This document shows, in pieces, positions 24,290-36,350 of a stretch of 64,000 nt of DNA (position 1 is its first letter; every line of letters begins with the position of its first letter). The notes under the pieces were generated by a model. That model saw only the letters and a list, made by a program, of their open reading frames with translations, ran no database searches and was not told the origin of the DNA. A program made the position numbers and the translations under genes. The stretch is from Nageia nagi (taxonomy: Eukaryota; Pinophyta): positions 205,220,001 through 205,284,000 of the forward strand of contig JBITNC010000001.1 in assembly GCA_050084985.1 (NCBI GenBank), read 5' to 3'.

Positions 24290-25030
24290 CATGCAACCTT
24301 CAATTTTACAAAGTTACTTTGAGTTAAATTACAACTTTAATGTAAATATCATAAACTCTTTAGTTGCTTTGAATAAATGTCAAGAATATTGCAAATTTAT
24401 AAAATACTTTAGTTTCTTTGGACTAAGAATCAAGTTTAATATGATAATAATAATTCCCTTATTCATGTCAAGTTAAAATCCAATTTCAAGGTGACCATAA
24501 AAAATTCTTAGTCTCTAGGATCTAAGTTTCTTAGTTCAATGCAATAATAACAAAACCTTAGTCACATCAAGTTTAAGGTTTTAATCAATGCAAGAAGGAA
24601 TTTTTAGCTTAGTCACTTTGATTTCAACAATAATATCCATGCAATAGAAGGATTGATAAGTCACTTTCATGTGATAAACAAACTCAATGCAATAGAAATA
24701 ATGGAAATAATCTATCAAAATAAGTCATTATGGAACTAAAATCGAGTCTTCAATCGATAAGGGATATGAACTAATATATTGGTGATAAGGGTAGGGTTTG
24801 ATCATGCTTACTTTGTAGAAGAAATAGAGCTAATAAGAACCAATTAGTTAGTCATTCTTAACAATACATTGAGTTTAATATGATAAAAGCAAACCATTTA
24901 ATAGTTTCCTTATTGAGTTTATGCGATCATTAAAATTTCTTAAGTCGCTTTGGGTTGTAAGGAAAATTATTGTGACCTCATAAATCCTTTAGTCATGCCT
25001 AAGTAGATAGATACATTGAGTTTAATAACT
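24290..25030 (-). repeat. Degenerate tandem repeat (about 50-60 bp) upstream of the old unknown ORF
   Basis: Units share a core like CTTTAGTTGCTTTGA...CAATGCAATAATA (plus strand), for example near 24310, 24360, 24410, 24510, 24555, 24610 and 24890-24960. On the minus strand this lies just before the start of the ORF at 24183, the leader position, as with the array in element E. Units are very diverged and the count is uncertain. Confidence 0.45.
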
Positions 25031-25771
25031 TTTTCTTAGATACCTAATTTGTAGAAAAATTAAAAAATTATTAATAAAAAATTGGGTGGTAACACTAGCT
25101 CTATTTGGGGATGTCTTACCTTGGTAAGACAAAAGATCCTAGTATATTTGATTACCATTACCATAGAGTTTTTCAAATAAATAAAAATATGTTCATGTTC
25201 AAAAAATGAAAATATTTGAAATTTGGAAATGACAATCCTTCCTTGTAATTTTTTTTCATTTTCTTGGATAGCTTAGGTAATAAAGGTTCTTGATGAGATT
25301 ATAAGAAACTTAGAAAATTCTTTTATAATCTATCATCATAAAAGGTTTTCAAAAATCCCCCCTCATTGCAATCTTCCTAATCCTATTGATTGATCAAATA
25401 ATACTTGAAAAAAATTAGATGGTATAAGTTAATTATATAATCTTTATGAGAATACTATTTTAAAAATAACCTCCAAAGATCATGATAACAAACAATGCAA
25501 TCATCATTGCTAATATTAAACTCAGAATGTAACTTTTTATACCAATCCAACATTTCTTTCCTGGTACTCTAACCTTATGTATGGTTTACCTATAAACATC
25601 CTTGGTACCTATTTATACTAGTCATTATCTCTACTTCCAACATGCATCTATAGCTTTTGTAGGGATACCTCTAACTTTGAAGATTTTCTCATACTACCAG
25701 TAGGAATATATAGCCTCGATGGAGTTTCTTTGAGTGTGAAAAATATTTTACATCTTATCCTTTTTTTATTT
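25031..25771. other. Unassigned stretch
   Basis: No ORF, repeat or RNA recognised. It could hold the 5' LTR of the minus-strand element or the 3' LTR of Ty3-B, but no second copy is visible in the window. Confidence 0.3.
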
Positions 25772-25779
25772 CATATATA

Positions 25780-25815
<36 letters not shown>

Positions 25816-25816
25816 T
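25772..25816. repeat. (TA)n(TATG)n compound microsatellite
   Basis: A run of AT dinucleotides followed by about seven GTAT tetramers. A minus-strand open frame across it (25766-25951) ends in Tyr/Ile/His repeats and is an artefact of the microsatellite. Confidence 0.9.
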
Positions 25817-26215
25817 ATTTAGTATTACCAAAGCAACCATAATAAATTTAGAAAGAAATAAAATTTCATCATCCATTCCAACATTCTGAATTCTCATAGC
25901 TATATTGATAAGAAGATTAATGAAAATCATTATTATCTTAGTATTACCCATTAGACTTCTCTAATTTTGTTGTAGCATTAGTTTATTTTTAGGGTCTAAT
26001 ATTATAAAGATGAGTCTTAGGAATTTTTAAAAATTAATAGCTCAGAAGAATTCTTAAGGTCTTTTATGGTTAAAAAGAAAATAAACTATTTTCTAAGAAA
26101 CCCATCTCGTACAAATCCTTTTTCTTTGATAAAAGATTCTAAGAGAATTTTTATTATTAAAACTTGGAAGGGAAGATAATTCATATAAATATTTAACTTG
26201 ATCAAATCACAATCA
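25817..26215 (-). other. Probable 3' flank of Ty3-B integrase, unassigned
   Basis: AT-rich sequence downstream (on the minus strand) of the integrase C-terminus. No LTR could be defined. Confidence 0.3.
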
Positions 26216-27270
26216 TTAGACACGCACATAAAAAAAATTATGAGATTTATTAGCATATATATTTGTTTTAAAAAATACTTTATACACACAACATGTACAA
26301 GAAAGTTTTGTACTAATGATATAGTCAAGCTTTTTAAGGAGGACATCTTTGATCCTCCATTCATTTATGCTTTGTGGGAAATTTGTTTTTAAATGAATGA
26401 TATTATAAGTAATTGAGAAACCATATGAGTCACCATTACAAAGATTATGAGTATGGTATGATACTTTCTCAAAAATCTTGTAGGGTCCCAACCATAGAGA
26501 ATCAAGCTTTTAATGTTTACCTTTGTCTTCATGATGACTATCCCATAACCAAACTTTATCATCCACTTTAAAATCTCTATCATGAGCATATTGATCAAAA
26601 TATTTTTTCATTTTTATTTTATTTTTTATTTAATTTTTCAAGGCTTGTTCTCTATTCTCCTCCAACTCAATTAGTTTGAAATGTCTATTGGTAAAAGGTT
26701 CCTCTTATTTGACATTTTTCATTAATTTCAAACTAAGGATTTCTAGTTGAACTAGAAGGATAACTTCTCTACCATAAATTAGATAGAATAGAGAACATTT
26801 TATCAATTATTTGGGTGTGATTTGATCTACCCAAAGATTAAAATTTAGTTTCTTGTACCAATTTCTCATATTGAGATGGAGGATTCTGGAAATGATTCAT
26901 TTCATATTTTTATTCATTTATTTAGTAAGACCATTTTCTTGAGGGTAATAATTTGAGACCAATTAGATTTGAACATTGTACTCTAAGGAATAATTTTTCA
27001 TTTCAATACAATTGAAACATCTAACATTGTCAATGAATATACTTATTAGAATCCCAAATCTAGAATAGATGTTTTTCTCAAGAAAATTGATGACAACTCT
27101 AAAAGTTGCTGGAAAGGTTGGTATCAATTCTATCTATTTGTTAAAATAGTTAGTAGATATGAGGATAAACATATGACCTTTATGATACAAAGGTTTGATT
27201 GAACTTACAAAATTAATGCCCTATTAGTGAATGGAGTATCAAATATAATTTGTTTCAAAGGGGTAGTTCT
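26216..27270 (-). pseudogene. Ty3-B integrase core and C-terminal domain, decayed
   Basis: Read right to left: an LKQIIFDTPFTNRA segment (27215-27260), INFLEKNIYSRFGILISIFI (27025-27085) leading into IDNVRCF (the second catalytic Asp kept), NYYPQENGLTK (26925-26960) where the catalytic Glu now reads Lys, then the C-terminal part FKVDDKVWLWDSHHEDKG (26520-26580) and SLWLGPYKIFEKVSYHTH (26440-26495). This is the plant Ty3 integrase layout. Integrase would insert element DNA into the genome. Copia-1 interrupts the gene at 27270; the zinc-finger half lies at 34617-34910. Confidence 0.8.
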
Positions 27271-27689
27271 TGTTAGAATTTGTATTGTAATATTGTGTAA
27301 TATATCTCCTTAATGTAAATTCTTTTAAATCTTAAAATATCATTATATACCTTAAAGCATTAAGGGAATAAAAATAGGAATAGGATTAAAAATAGCTAAA
27401 TGATTAAAAATAGAAAAGGAATTAAATATAGAGTGGGTTTCTTCTTATAAAATGAAAAGAACCCTACCCTTTCAATTTATGCAAATGTTATGCAAGCTTT
27501 GCTATAGGTTTAGAGTTTTAGAAAGAGAAGAGATTTTGTAAGAGAGGTAATTGAGAATAAGATCTTAGTTAGTGGACATACTCCTAAGGAGGGAGAAATC
27601 ACTTTATATATTGTGTTATTTATGAGATTGGCTTGAGTTATTGTGCTATTGTGTTGATGTGGTAAGTGCCTTCTTGAGATGTTGGGAGA
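27271..27689 (+). repeat. Copia-1 5' LTR
   Basis: Starts TGTTAGAATTTGTATTG and pairs with 34189-34611 along its length (shared block ATACCTTAAAGCATTAAGGG). A TATA-like TATAAAA at 27446-27452 probably marks the element promoter. The exact end is uncertain: about 25 bases separate the last aligned base from the primer-binding site, so this LTR may run to about 27714. Confidence 0.8.
27446..27452 (+). promoter_or_regulatory. Copia-1 TATA box candidate
   Basis: TATAAAA follows a GGGTTTCTTCT block. In the 3' LTR the same position reads GTAAAAA, so only the 5' copy keeps the box. Confidence 0.5.
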
Positions 27690-27716
27690 TTGAATTAAAG
27701 GGTTCATTTCTTTAAG

Positions 27717-27728
27717 TGGTATTAGATC
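27717..27728 (+). other. Copia-1 primer-binding site (initiator Met-tRNA type)
   Basis: TGGTATTAGATC matches TGGTATCAGAGC at 10 of 12 bases. Confidence 0.7.
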
Positions 27729-29320
27729 CATTCTTAGAGGCTCCTCTTAAACATATTTGAAGGTCCTTCCTCTTCTTTATACATCTACTTTGTTGAGGTA
27801 AAAGGGGTTGAAGGTATAATTTCTCTCCTAGCTTATTCATTATCAAATTTTACCTTATTATTAATAATTTTGGTTCCTTGATTATCAAGTTTTATTTAGC
27901 AAAATTTATTCAAGTAGATATTATCACTATATTTTTTGGCTATACTAACATGTTAGTTTATTCTTATGTTATTATTATGCATTACTATTTTAACAATAGT
28001 TTGTTAGTTGCAATTTTTAAGTAAAATTACTTAATGTGTAGCAATAATATATTTTGAGTAACTTTACTTAAATTTAACAATAATGAGCTATTATAGTTTA
28101 ATTTTGCAAGTTTCTACTTGAATAGACATGATTAATATTTTTTCTTAATTCATGATTATTGCACGTGTGTATGGATAAAATTAATTTTTGCATGGTTTAA
28201 TTTTTTATCCTAGGGTATATTTTTTGCTAAGTGGGTAAATTTTTTAAATGAATAGTTTAATATTTTATTCTAATGCATGATTTTTGCTATGCATGGTTTA
28301 ATATGCATATGGATGGATAAAATTTCTCTTAAATATATATATTTTTTATGAATGTTTTGAAGATAAATTGCAAATAAGGAATTCTTTTTAAGTCCATTTT
28401 TAAGTAAGAAGGGATATAATTCCTCAATTTGTGATAATTAACCTTTGTATAGAGTTCCATTAGGGGTTGTAACAAAACCCATTGGACTCTTAGGCTCATT
28501 TTTTGTTACTTAAAATTAATGAACCTTTGTAAATAGATCCATTAAGAGTTGCAACAAAATCTATTGGACTCTTTGGTTCATACTTATGGATGATGTTGGA
28601 TGTAGTTTCTTTTTTTTAAAGCACTTTATTTGTTTTGCACTTTTACTTTATATGCAAAGTATGTAAACATTGAAATTTGCTTCCCCTAAAATGAATACAT
28701 CTGCATGTTTATTACATAACATGACTTGTTTGGGGAGCCATGAGATCAGGATAAGGGAGAATGAAGCTTTTTAATGTCATGATCCAAGTGGTGGAAATTA
28801 TGTACTTCTTAATTGCTCCTAAGTCCTCTATTGGTATGGATTTAACTTCATATAGGTGGATAGGCATGTGTGTATGATACCACATGTTCTTCCATACATT
28901 CAAGGATTATCTTGATAACCTAGGAGGAAAAGTGAAAACTTGATTAAAGGAAAACTAAAAACTTGATCAAGATAATTAATTTGGCTAATTCAATATACAT
29001 CACAACATTGAAAAATAACTAATACTTCTCCTTATGAAAGTATATCGTTGCCCAAGATGAATTGGTTGAGGATTGGTAGGACTTGGGCTCCTTATGGGAA
29101 TCCAAGTGAAGGTCTAATTTTAAACAAGAAAATAAACCTAAACTTCTTCCTCTCTATGATTATACTTGGTGATGAAGATGTTGGATGCATTATTATAATT
29201 ATTACTTACAATTTAAGGATTTGATTTGTTGAATAGTTCAAACATGTATTAGTATAATTATTGTTTTAAATTCAACATGTATGCTTACATTGTTTATCTC
29301 ATTCATATTTTTTGTAGTAA
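27729..29320 (+). other. Copia-1 leader, unassigned
   Basis: A long AT-rich leader of about 1.6 kb between the primer site and gag. It holds a local duplication (AGTTCCATTAGGGGTTGTAA near 28450 and GATCCATTAAGAGTTGCAAC near 28535, each followed by AAAACCCATTGGACTCTT-like sequence). No ORF recognised. Confidence 0.45.
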
Positions 29321-30190
29321 TATAAGACTCTTTTTCACCCAAGCATGTCTTATATGGTTCCAACTATGGTATTTGGAAACCTAGGATGAAGATAGAACTT
29401 GAAGCATGAAAAATTTGGATGATTATCAATAAAAACCAAGTTACTTCGTCAAGGGAGAAAGAATTTGAAGCCTATAATACAAATAATGATTTAAAAACTT
29501 ATATGATCTTTCATGCAATTTTAGATGAGATCCTCCTCATGATATCTTTTTCAAACACTACAAAGGAAGATTAGGATAAACTAAAGAGTATCTACATTGG
29601 AACTAAATTTTCTAAGAGGTTAACTATTTTTTAGAAGTTACTACAATCATGTCATGAGAAAAATGAAAGTATGGCAATATATCTAAATAAATTTGTTGAC
29701 CTTAGTACCTAGCTTGTGGGGTGTGGTTGTAATTAGATCAATGATAAGTTTTTAACTTTCATCATCTTTTAAATCCTCTCTTCTAAATTCAATCAATTTG
29801 TGATTATTTTTGAAATTAGGCTTGATGATAAAAAATAAATGTTCTCCTTGAAAAATTTGTCAAGGCTTCTCTTGAAGCATGAGGAAACACTTAACAATAA
29901 AGTGTTAATCACCACTCCTAAGGAGCCTTCTATGGAACTTGGTCCAATGAAGCTTCATTTCAAAAAGAAGAGCTAGAACTAAAAGAAGGGTTATATTATT
30001 CCTAAGAAGAACTTCAAGAAAGGTGGAAATAAGAAGAATCATGATCATGATAAGTAAAAGAAAATCAAAACTAAAGTTGATAGAAATTATAATTTCTATG
30101 ATATCTATGGTCATAAGGAAGCTGATTGATTTAGGAAAAAGAAAGATTAAGTTGAAAAAGGATTTGAAAAACCAAAAAAATATAAGAATT
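29321..30190 (+). pseudogene. Copia-1 gag with zinc-knuckle remnant, decayed
   Basis: It reads YGIWKPRMKIELEA near 29365-29405, then a long copia-type gag (DKLKSIYIGTKFSKRLTIF at 29577-29635, NESMAIYLNKFVDLSTQL near 29662-29715). A Lys-rich part follows, with NFYDIYGHKEADF near 30088-30130, in the position of a CCHC knuckle whose cysteines are lost. Several stops. Gag forms the virus-like particle. Confidence 0.7.
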
Positions 30191-30780
30191 AGAAAAAGAA
30201 TAAGAATTTTACTAATGTTGCTACCTTTTACTCCAAGTCTTACATTTTTTCAAATGATTGGATTATTGATTCTAGATGCACTAATCATATGTGTTTCAAA
30301 AAAGATAAGTTTAAAAACTTTTATAAGTATAGAAAAGATGTAGTTGTGATAGGTAATAATTCAATCCTTGAAGGTCAAGGTATTAGGAGTGTGTGGTTAC
30401 AAGGAAATATTTCTTAGAATGTGCTTTATGTGCCTAAACTCATTATGAATCTTCTTTCCATAATTTAGGTTGCAAGGAAAGGTTACTCTTTTGAGTTTAA
30501 TGCACACCTTTGGTGCATGAAACACTTTGGTGAAAGGTTTAGTGAAAGATTATATTTACATTATGGATCAATCTCCAATAAAGATGATCATTGTAACTAA
30601 TGTTTGCTCTAGAGGCAATCTTTGGCACCATCGATTACGCCACTTAAACCATAAGAACATTCAAGTTATGAAAGATCATAAACTTGTGGAAGGTTTGCCT
30701 ACAATATCACCTATAATTGGTCTTTATGAGAAGTGCATTATGGGTAAAATGAGTCAAATTGTTTTTTGAAAACATAAGGT
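30191..30780 (+). pseudogene. Copia-1 protease and pre-integrase domain, decayed
   Basis: NDWIIDSRCTNHM at 30256-30293 is the copia protease site with DSG altered to DSR. VLYVPKLIMNLLSI follows at about 30423-30465. The pre-integrase (zinc-binding HHCC) segment reads GNLWHHRLRHLNHKNIQVMK (30614-30673), ending GLYEKCIMGKMSQIVF. Confidence 0.75.
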
Positions 30781-31545
30781 AACTAGAGCAACTCAACCTC
30801 TTCACTTATGTATTTAGATTTGATGCATCCATTTTTTACTAAGTTGCTTGGTGGATCATCTTATGTATTGACCTTTATTGATGATTTTATCAGGATGATA
30901 TTTGGTTATATTATAAATCACAAGGGTAAAACCTTTGATAGGTTCAAATATTTGAAAGCCTTGGTAGAAAATCAATCTGAATTCAAAATCAAGATGTTAA
31001 AATTTGATAATAGAGATGAGTATAATAGCAATGAATTCAATGATTATTGTAATAATTATGGAATCAAGAGGTAGTGTATGACCCCTTACATTCCTTAGCA
31101 GAATGGTGTAGTTTAAAGGAAGAATAGATCCATTCAAGAAATGGTAATATGTATGTTGGGAGATAATCCTAGCTTCTTATGGGGTGAAGCTATAAATATT
31201 GCAATCTACATCTTAAATAGGTGTCCTACAAAATTAGTTGAAAGTAAAAATCCTTATTAGGCATGGAAAGGAATGAAATCTAATATCTCTCACTTCAGGG
31301 TCTTTGGCTGTGATGTTTATGCCTTTATTATTCTTGAGAAAAGGAAGAAGGTGGATAAGAGATATGAAAAATGTATCTTTTTGGGCTATGAAAATCAACA
31401 TAAAAGCTATAGGCTATACCAACCCTTCATAAGAGTAGTCCTTATATCAAGGGATATGAAGTTTAATGAACTTCATGAAGATTTTGCTTCTTGTGAGAAC
31501 CTTGATGAGGGTGATGATTCTTCTGTTGCATATAATTAGATGGAT
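30781..31545 (+). pseudogene. Copia-1 integrase, decayed
   Basis: The first catalytic Asp is in MYLDLMHPF (30808-30834), followed by SSYVLTFIDDFIRMIFGY (30859-30912). The second is in KMLKFDNRDEYNSNEF (30991-31038). The Glu codon of the QNGV.ER motif is a TAA stop (31100-31125). A conserved C-terminal block HFRVFGCDVYAFIILEKRKK (31291-31350) and FLGYENQHKSYRLY follow. Two further stops are present. The domain order places it as Ty1/copia. Confidence 0.8.
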
Positions 31546-32530
31546 GTTAGTGTGGATTTTTCATGTAAGGAATAAAAATCTCCAACATAAAGGATAACAA
31601 GAAGTATGACCATTAATAAATCCTTATTTTTCAAAATTGATAGTAAGAATGAGCCCTTATCCTTCAAATAAGCTTCAAAGCATGAGTGCTAGATGAATGT
31701 AATGAATGTGGAGTATGAGTCTCTAATGAAGAATCAAAATTGGAATTTGGTTCCTTATCCTAATGAACAAAATGTGATTGGTAATAAATAGATTTACAAG
31801 GTAAAATATAATTTAGTTAGAGAGATTGATAAATACAAAGAAAGGTTAGTAGGTAAGGGTTTTATTCATAAATATGGAGTTCATTATGAGGAAACCTTTG
31901 CTCCAATGGAAAAGATAACTACCATTAGGGTAATCTTTGCTCTTTCAATAGCTCAAATATGGAAATTTTTTCAACTTGATTTTAAGAGTGCTTTTCTAAA
32001 TGGTGACTTAGATGTGAAAATCTACATGAGCCAACTAGAAGGGTTTATTATGGAAGGCAAACAATCTTTTGTGTGTAAGTTGAAGAAGTCTTTATATGGA
32101 CTTAAGTAAGCACTTATGACTTGGTACAAAAATATTTTAGGATACTTTGAAAAATTAGTTTTTCTAAATGCTTATCTAACATAAATATTTATGTTCTCAA
32201 CAAAGGATTAGACTTGATCTTGATTCTTATCTATGTGGATTATCTGTTGACTATAGGGATTTATATAGTTCTTATACAAGACTGCATATCTAAACTTAAG
32301 GCAACTTTTGAAATGAATGACCTTGGTATATTGCACTATTACCTTGGTATACAAGTGTACCAATATCAATATTGTACTTATCTTAGTTAATCCAACTGTA
32401 TATAAAATATATTTTAAAAGTTTTGAATGGAGAATTGCAAGCATGTTGCAATCCCAGTCTCTCTTGGAATCATTGTCTCTCTTAGTTCCAACTTTAGTTG
32501 GTAGATGCTATAGCTTATAGATAATTTATT
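31546..32530 (+). pseudogene. Copia-1 reverse transcriptase, decayed (YVDY)
   Basis: Copia RT motifs are readable: QNWNLVPYPNEQNVIGNK (31736-31790), ERLVGKGFIHKYGVHYEETF (31840-31900), KITTIRVIFALSIAQ then FFQLDFKSAFLNGDLDVKIY (31910-32025), FVCKLKKSLYGLK (32068-32106). The catalytic box reads YVDY at 32232-32243, so the last Asp has become Tyr. FEMNDLGILHYYLGIQVY follows in the same frame. Confidence 0.8.
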
Positions 32531-33175
32531 GGTAGTTTTATTTATTCTACCACATCCAAGCTAGATATTACCTTTATTGTGAATTTGTTGGCTCTATTGA
32601 GCATCTCAATGTAGTTAAGCAAATTTTGAGGTATGTTACGGGCACTAAGGATCTTGCTATCAAGTATGAAAAGTTTTTGTCATTTGTTCTCTTAGGGATT
32701 TTAGATTTTAACTATGGGGGAGATAGAGATGATAGAAAATAAACCTCTACTTATGTGTTTAACATTGTTTTAGGTGCTATCTCTTGGACATCCAAGAAGC
32801 AACCTACTACTGCTCTCTTCACCACTAAGGCTAAATATCATGCATTGTCAGTTTTAGCCTAAGAAGTCATTTAGTTGAGGCATATTATAGAAGAAATTAG
32901 TTATGAGCAAATTCATACATATTAAATTTATTCAAATAATCAATAATCTATTACTTTGACAAATAATCCTATTTCCATTAGAGAATAAAGAATGTAGAAA
33001 TCCAAGCCCACTTCATCATAGAGAAAGTTCTGGATAGTCTTCTACACTTGCAGTATTTTCCATCAATCCTAAACTATACTAATTTGTTCACTAAGACCCT
33101 TATTAAAGCTTAGTTATATAAGATTAGGTAGTCTATTGGGTTGGTGAAGTTTCCCTTAAAAAGGGAATAAATGTT
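32531..33175 (+). pseudogene. Copia-1 RNase H, decayed
   Basis: GTKDLAIKYEKF (32641-32676), LDFNYGGDRDDRK*TSTYVF (32701-32760), GAISWTSKKQPTTALFTTKA (32773-32832), then KYHALSVLA and LRHIIEE match the copia RNase H with catalytic Asp, Glu and Asp. Several stops and shifts. Confidence 0.75.
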
Positions 33176-34179
33176 GAATTCTTATTGAATCCATTGTAAC
33201 TTCTTCATTCTTAATAAAGTTTTTGCTCTTTTTTTGGTTTGTATACTAAGTTTATACATTCCTCTTTTGGTGATTATAAGTATGGTATTGGAATATTTGT
33301 GATTAATTATAGTGTATAAATAATCTAAGAACATTATATCTGGGAGAAAGTTCTTTATGGAAAAACTACAACTATGTTCATCTAACTTTGAATCTCCTAA
33401 TTTATTCACTAGCCACTTTAAAAACTTTGTTGTGCACACTTTGAAAGTTTCTTATGGTAGTGAAGTTGTCCTCAAGGGGGAGTGAAGTTTGAATTCATGT
33501 TTGTGATAAAAACTTCATCCTTAGAAGGCTATTTTTGTTGTATAGTGTTGATGTAAATGTACACATTCATGGTTAGTTTACTCTATGTGAGGAACTCATG
33601 GTATATTTTATTTTGTTATCACTATGTGAAGAATCAGTAAATGTTTTTTGGTACTATTTGGTTATTCATAGGTGAGTTTCTTATATATGCATATGCTCTT
33701 TTTATTGTTAATCAACACATATTTCTATATACAATAGATGACTATAAGTATTGGCTTGACATCTTTTTGATGACTTATAATACATCATTGATAAGTTTAT
33801 GGATAACATTACTTAGTTAATTTATCTTATGATTGATATGAATGTTATATGATGCATCTAACTGATATTGTTTATAAGCTTCTTATAGCTTGCAAGTTTC
33901 ATCTTGAGAATGTAGGTTACTTACTTCAAGTGGGCAGGCTCATGGAGGCTCATATATCAACTTACTATTGATTGAGTACACTTACAATTGTACCAATTAT
34001 GGTTAATGATTGTAATGTAAACCATTTTTTCAAATGGTATTGTAGTGAGTCTCAAACTAAGATCTTGTTTATTTCTTAATGATGTAAAATTTCTCATCTC
34101 CACTTGTATCTCTTTTGAGAAAAACTCTCTTTTACTCTATATTTCTTCTTTTCTCTACACTCTATCCCAATGTTACATT
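33176..34179 (+). other. Copia-1 3' untranslated region
   Basis: About 1 kb without coding signal between RNase H and the purine tract. AAGGGGGAGTGAAG near 33474 resembles a second, internal polypurine tract. The minus-strand open frame 33182-33439 has no recognised domain. Confidence 0.45.
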
Positions 34180-34188
34180 AAGAGAGAG
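34180..34188 (+). other. Copia-1 polypurine tract
   Basis: AAGAGAGAG immediately before the TG of the 3' LTR. Confidence 0.65.
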
Positions 34189-34611
34189 TGTTAGAATTTG
34201 TAATGTAATATTGTATAATATTTCTCCTTATTGTAAATTCACTTAATTATTAAAGTATCATTATATACCTTAAAGCATTAAGGGAATAAAAATAGAAATA
34301 GGATTAAGAAATAGGTAAAGGATTAAAAATAGAAAAAAGATTAAATATAGACTGGGTTTCTTCTTGTAAAAAGAGAATAACCCTCCCCTCTTAGTTTACA
34401 CAGTTATTATGCAAGCTTTGCTATATGTTTAGAGTTTGGGAGAGAGAAGAGATTTTGTAAGAGAGGTCATTGAGAATAAGAAAATATTAGTTAGTAGATG
34501 TACTCCTAGGGAGGGAGGAACCACTTTATATCTTATGTTATTTGTAAGATTGGCTTGAGTTATTGTGCTATTATGTTGATGTTGTAAGTGCCTTATTAAG
34601 ATGTTTGGATA
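34189..34611 (+). repeat. Copia-1 3' LTR
   Basis: Pairs with 27271-27689. Starts TGTTAGAATTTGTAATG. The last aligned bases are GTTTGGATA. Confidence 0.8.
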
Positions 34612-34616
34612 TTTCT

Positions 34617-34910
34617 AAACTTCTCTCTTTGAGTAAATTTCTAGAAATTTAAATAACTATAGATATATTCATTGCAGTCTTGAAACATAGTCATCAAATA
34701 ATGTCCAACCTTAATTATTTTATATGTAGTCATGGTAGAATCAAAATACCCACCATAAACTCCATCATGAAATTCTTTGATGACTTTAGGAAGTTGGTCA
34801 TTTTCAATACATATTAACAAAACACCATCAAATTTTTATTGAAAAAGAATATTATCATGCAAATAATACTTCCCTGATTTCACTTTTAGAGCTTGCCTTG
34901 CTTTGAATGA
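34617..34910 (-). pseudogene. Ty3-B integrase zinc-binding domain, decayed
   Basis: On the minus strand: KFDGVLLICIENDQLPKVIK (about 34785-34840), EFHDGVYGGYF (about 34750-34780, including the second His of the HHCC finger), TTYKIIKVGHYLMTMFQDCN (about 34675-34735), then KFTQREK at the Copia-1 border. It is contiguous with the integrase core on the far side of Copia-1. Confidence 0.75.
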
Positions 34911-35459
34911 TAGATGTTTTGGTGTACATCCTATTTTCAATTACTTTATAATATTATTAGACAAATATCTTTCATTAGTGTTAACCCTTATTACTTATGT
35001 TTATTTATACTCCTCTATGGGAAAAAGGTTTGCAATGAGTTCACATAACCCTCTTCCTTTGACCAACTTAATTGGCTTGAAAACTTAATTATATTCTTGT
35101 ACTTTAGCTGCTGAAGAACCATTGTGAATCCTTAATTTTGGTTGAGTCAAGATAGATTTTATGGATGGATCTCATATCAGTACTATAACCTATTATTTAG
35201 AAATATAGACCTTAAAATTCATCACTACCTTAACTACCAAAAATATCAATTTTTTTAGGAAAGTTTACTTTTGTTCTATGCTTTTCAAAGCATGTCTCAT
35301 GAACAAAATTAAATATTCTTCATTTTTATCATTTACTTATGTAAATATTAAAGAAGCCATATGATCCTATGCATAAGTGTACATTTTGAAAGGCTTGTTG
35401 AAATTAGGCTACACTATGGTAGGGGTGCTTATGAGAGATTCCTTGATATTTTCAAATGC
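34911..35459 (-). pseudogene. Ty3-B RNase H, decayed
   Basis: Readable pieces on the minus strand: PNFNKPFKMYTYA (about 35375-35410), NEEYLILFMRHALKSIEQ (about 35280-35330), a QIFVVVKAVMNFKVYI-like helix (about 35205-35255), and KPIKLVKGRGLCELIANLF (about 35030-35085). The order follows the Ty3 RNase H directly after RT, with frameshifts. Confidence 0.7.
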
Positions 35460-36350
35460 CTATTTCCCTTCATTCAACCATTTGAATTCTAAATTTTGCT
35501 TTAACATTTTACTTAGAGGAATCATGATTTCTACAAAGTCAAGGATAAATATTCTCAAGACATTTACCTTTCTAAAGAATGATTGTAGTGATTTTCTACT
35601 AGTTGGTAAAGGATGTTTTTTTATAGTGAGTACCCATTCTAGATCGATATGAGTACCATATTTTGAAATAATATATCCTAAAAGTTTCCCTTTAGTGACC
35701 CCAAAAATATATTTCTTTGGGTTTAGTGATATACCAAACTCTTTGCATATTTTTAATACATGAAGAATGTGTTTAACATGATATTCCCTTTGTTTTGAAA
35801 ATATGGTCATATCATCTAGATATATAATAATATTTTTATTGATCAAATATTTAAAAGTTAAATACATCTCCCTCTGAAAGGTAGCTCCTACATTGGTTAA
35901 TCCAAATGATAATCACTTATAAGAAAATATATACCAAGGAGTGGTGAATGCTATCTTAAAATGATCTTCCTCTACAACCCAAACCTAATTATAACTAGAA
36001 TAATCATTCAATAAGGAAAATATCCTTGATCCATTAATAGTATACAATATATGATCCATCATGGGAAATTTATAATTATATTTAATGGAAGCTAAGTTGA
36101 GATTCAAAATTCAATACATATTTTGATATCTCCATTTTTCTTTTATACTGAAACAATATTGGCTACCCAAGAAGAATATCTAATTGGATAAATGATATGT
36201 AATGTCAACATATTTTAAATCATCAAGGATTTTGTTCAAAAGGTTTAGATTTATCTTTTAAAGAGATAATATACTAAAATATATCTTTTCTAAACCCTTT
36301 CAAGTTGTAGTAGTTCTAGGTGAAAACACTCTCAAGTATTTTGAATGCTT
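35460..36350 (-). pseudogene. Ty3-B reverse transcriptase, decayed but with intact YLDD
   Basis: The C-terminal half is open from 35867 to 35460: YLDD (35811-35822) is intact, followed by SKQREYHVKHILHVLKICKE, the SLNPKKYIFGVTKGKLLGYI block and the thumb region. The N-terminal half (36350 down to 35870) is broken but starts with SVFTWNYYNLKGF at about 36290-36330, where Ty3 RTs begin. The open plus-strand frame at 35377-35652 is a shadow. Confidence 0.85.

Larger units (their letters stand above)
27271..34611 (+). mobile_element. Copia-1: nearly complete Ty1/copia retrotransposon inserted in Ty3-B integrase
   Basis: It has two LTRs of about 420 bp (27271-27689 and 34189-34611), a primer-binding site, gag, protease, integrase, RT and RNase H in copia order, and a purine tract. 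It splits the Ty3-B integrase between its zinc-binding and core domains. Flanking bases GTTCT (27266-27270) and TTTCT (34612-34616) are a plausible target duplication with one change. LTRs are visibly diverged and all coding parts are broken, so it is an old, inactive copy. Confidence 0.85.

Noticed and set aside
25766-25951. Minus-strand 61-codon frame with Tyr/Ile/His repeats.
   Set aside because: Translation of the (TA)n(TATG)n microsatellite.
29905-30114. Minus-strand 69-codon frame and overlapping plus-strand 106-codon frame (30023-30343) in the Copia-1 gag region.
   Set aside because: Both are out of phase with the recognisable gag/protease reading and reflect the Lys-rich, A-rich gag tail.
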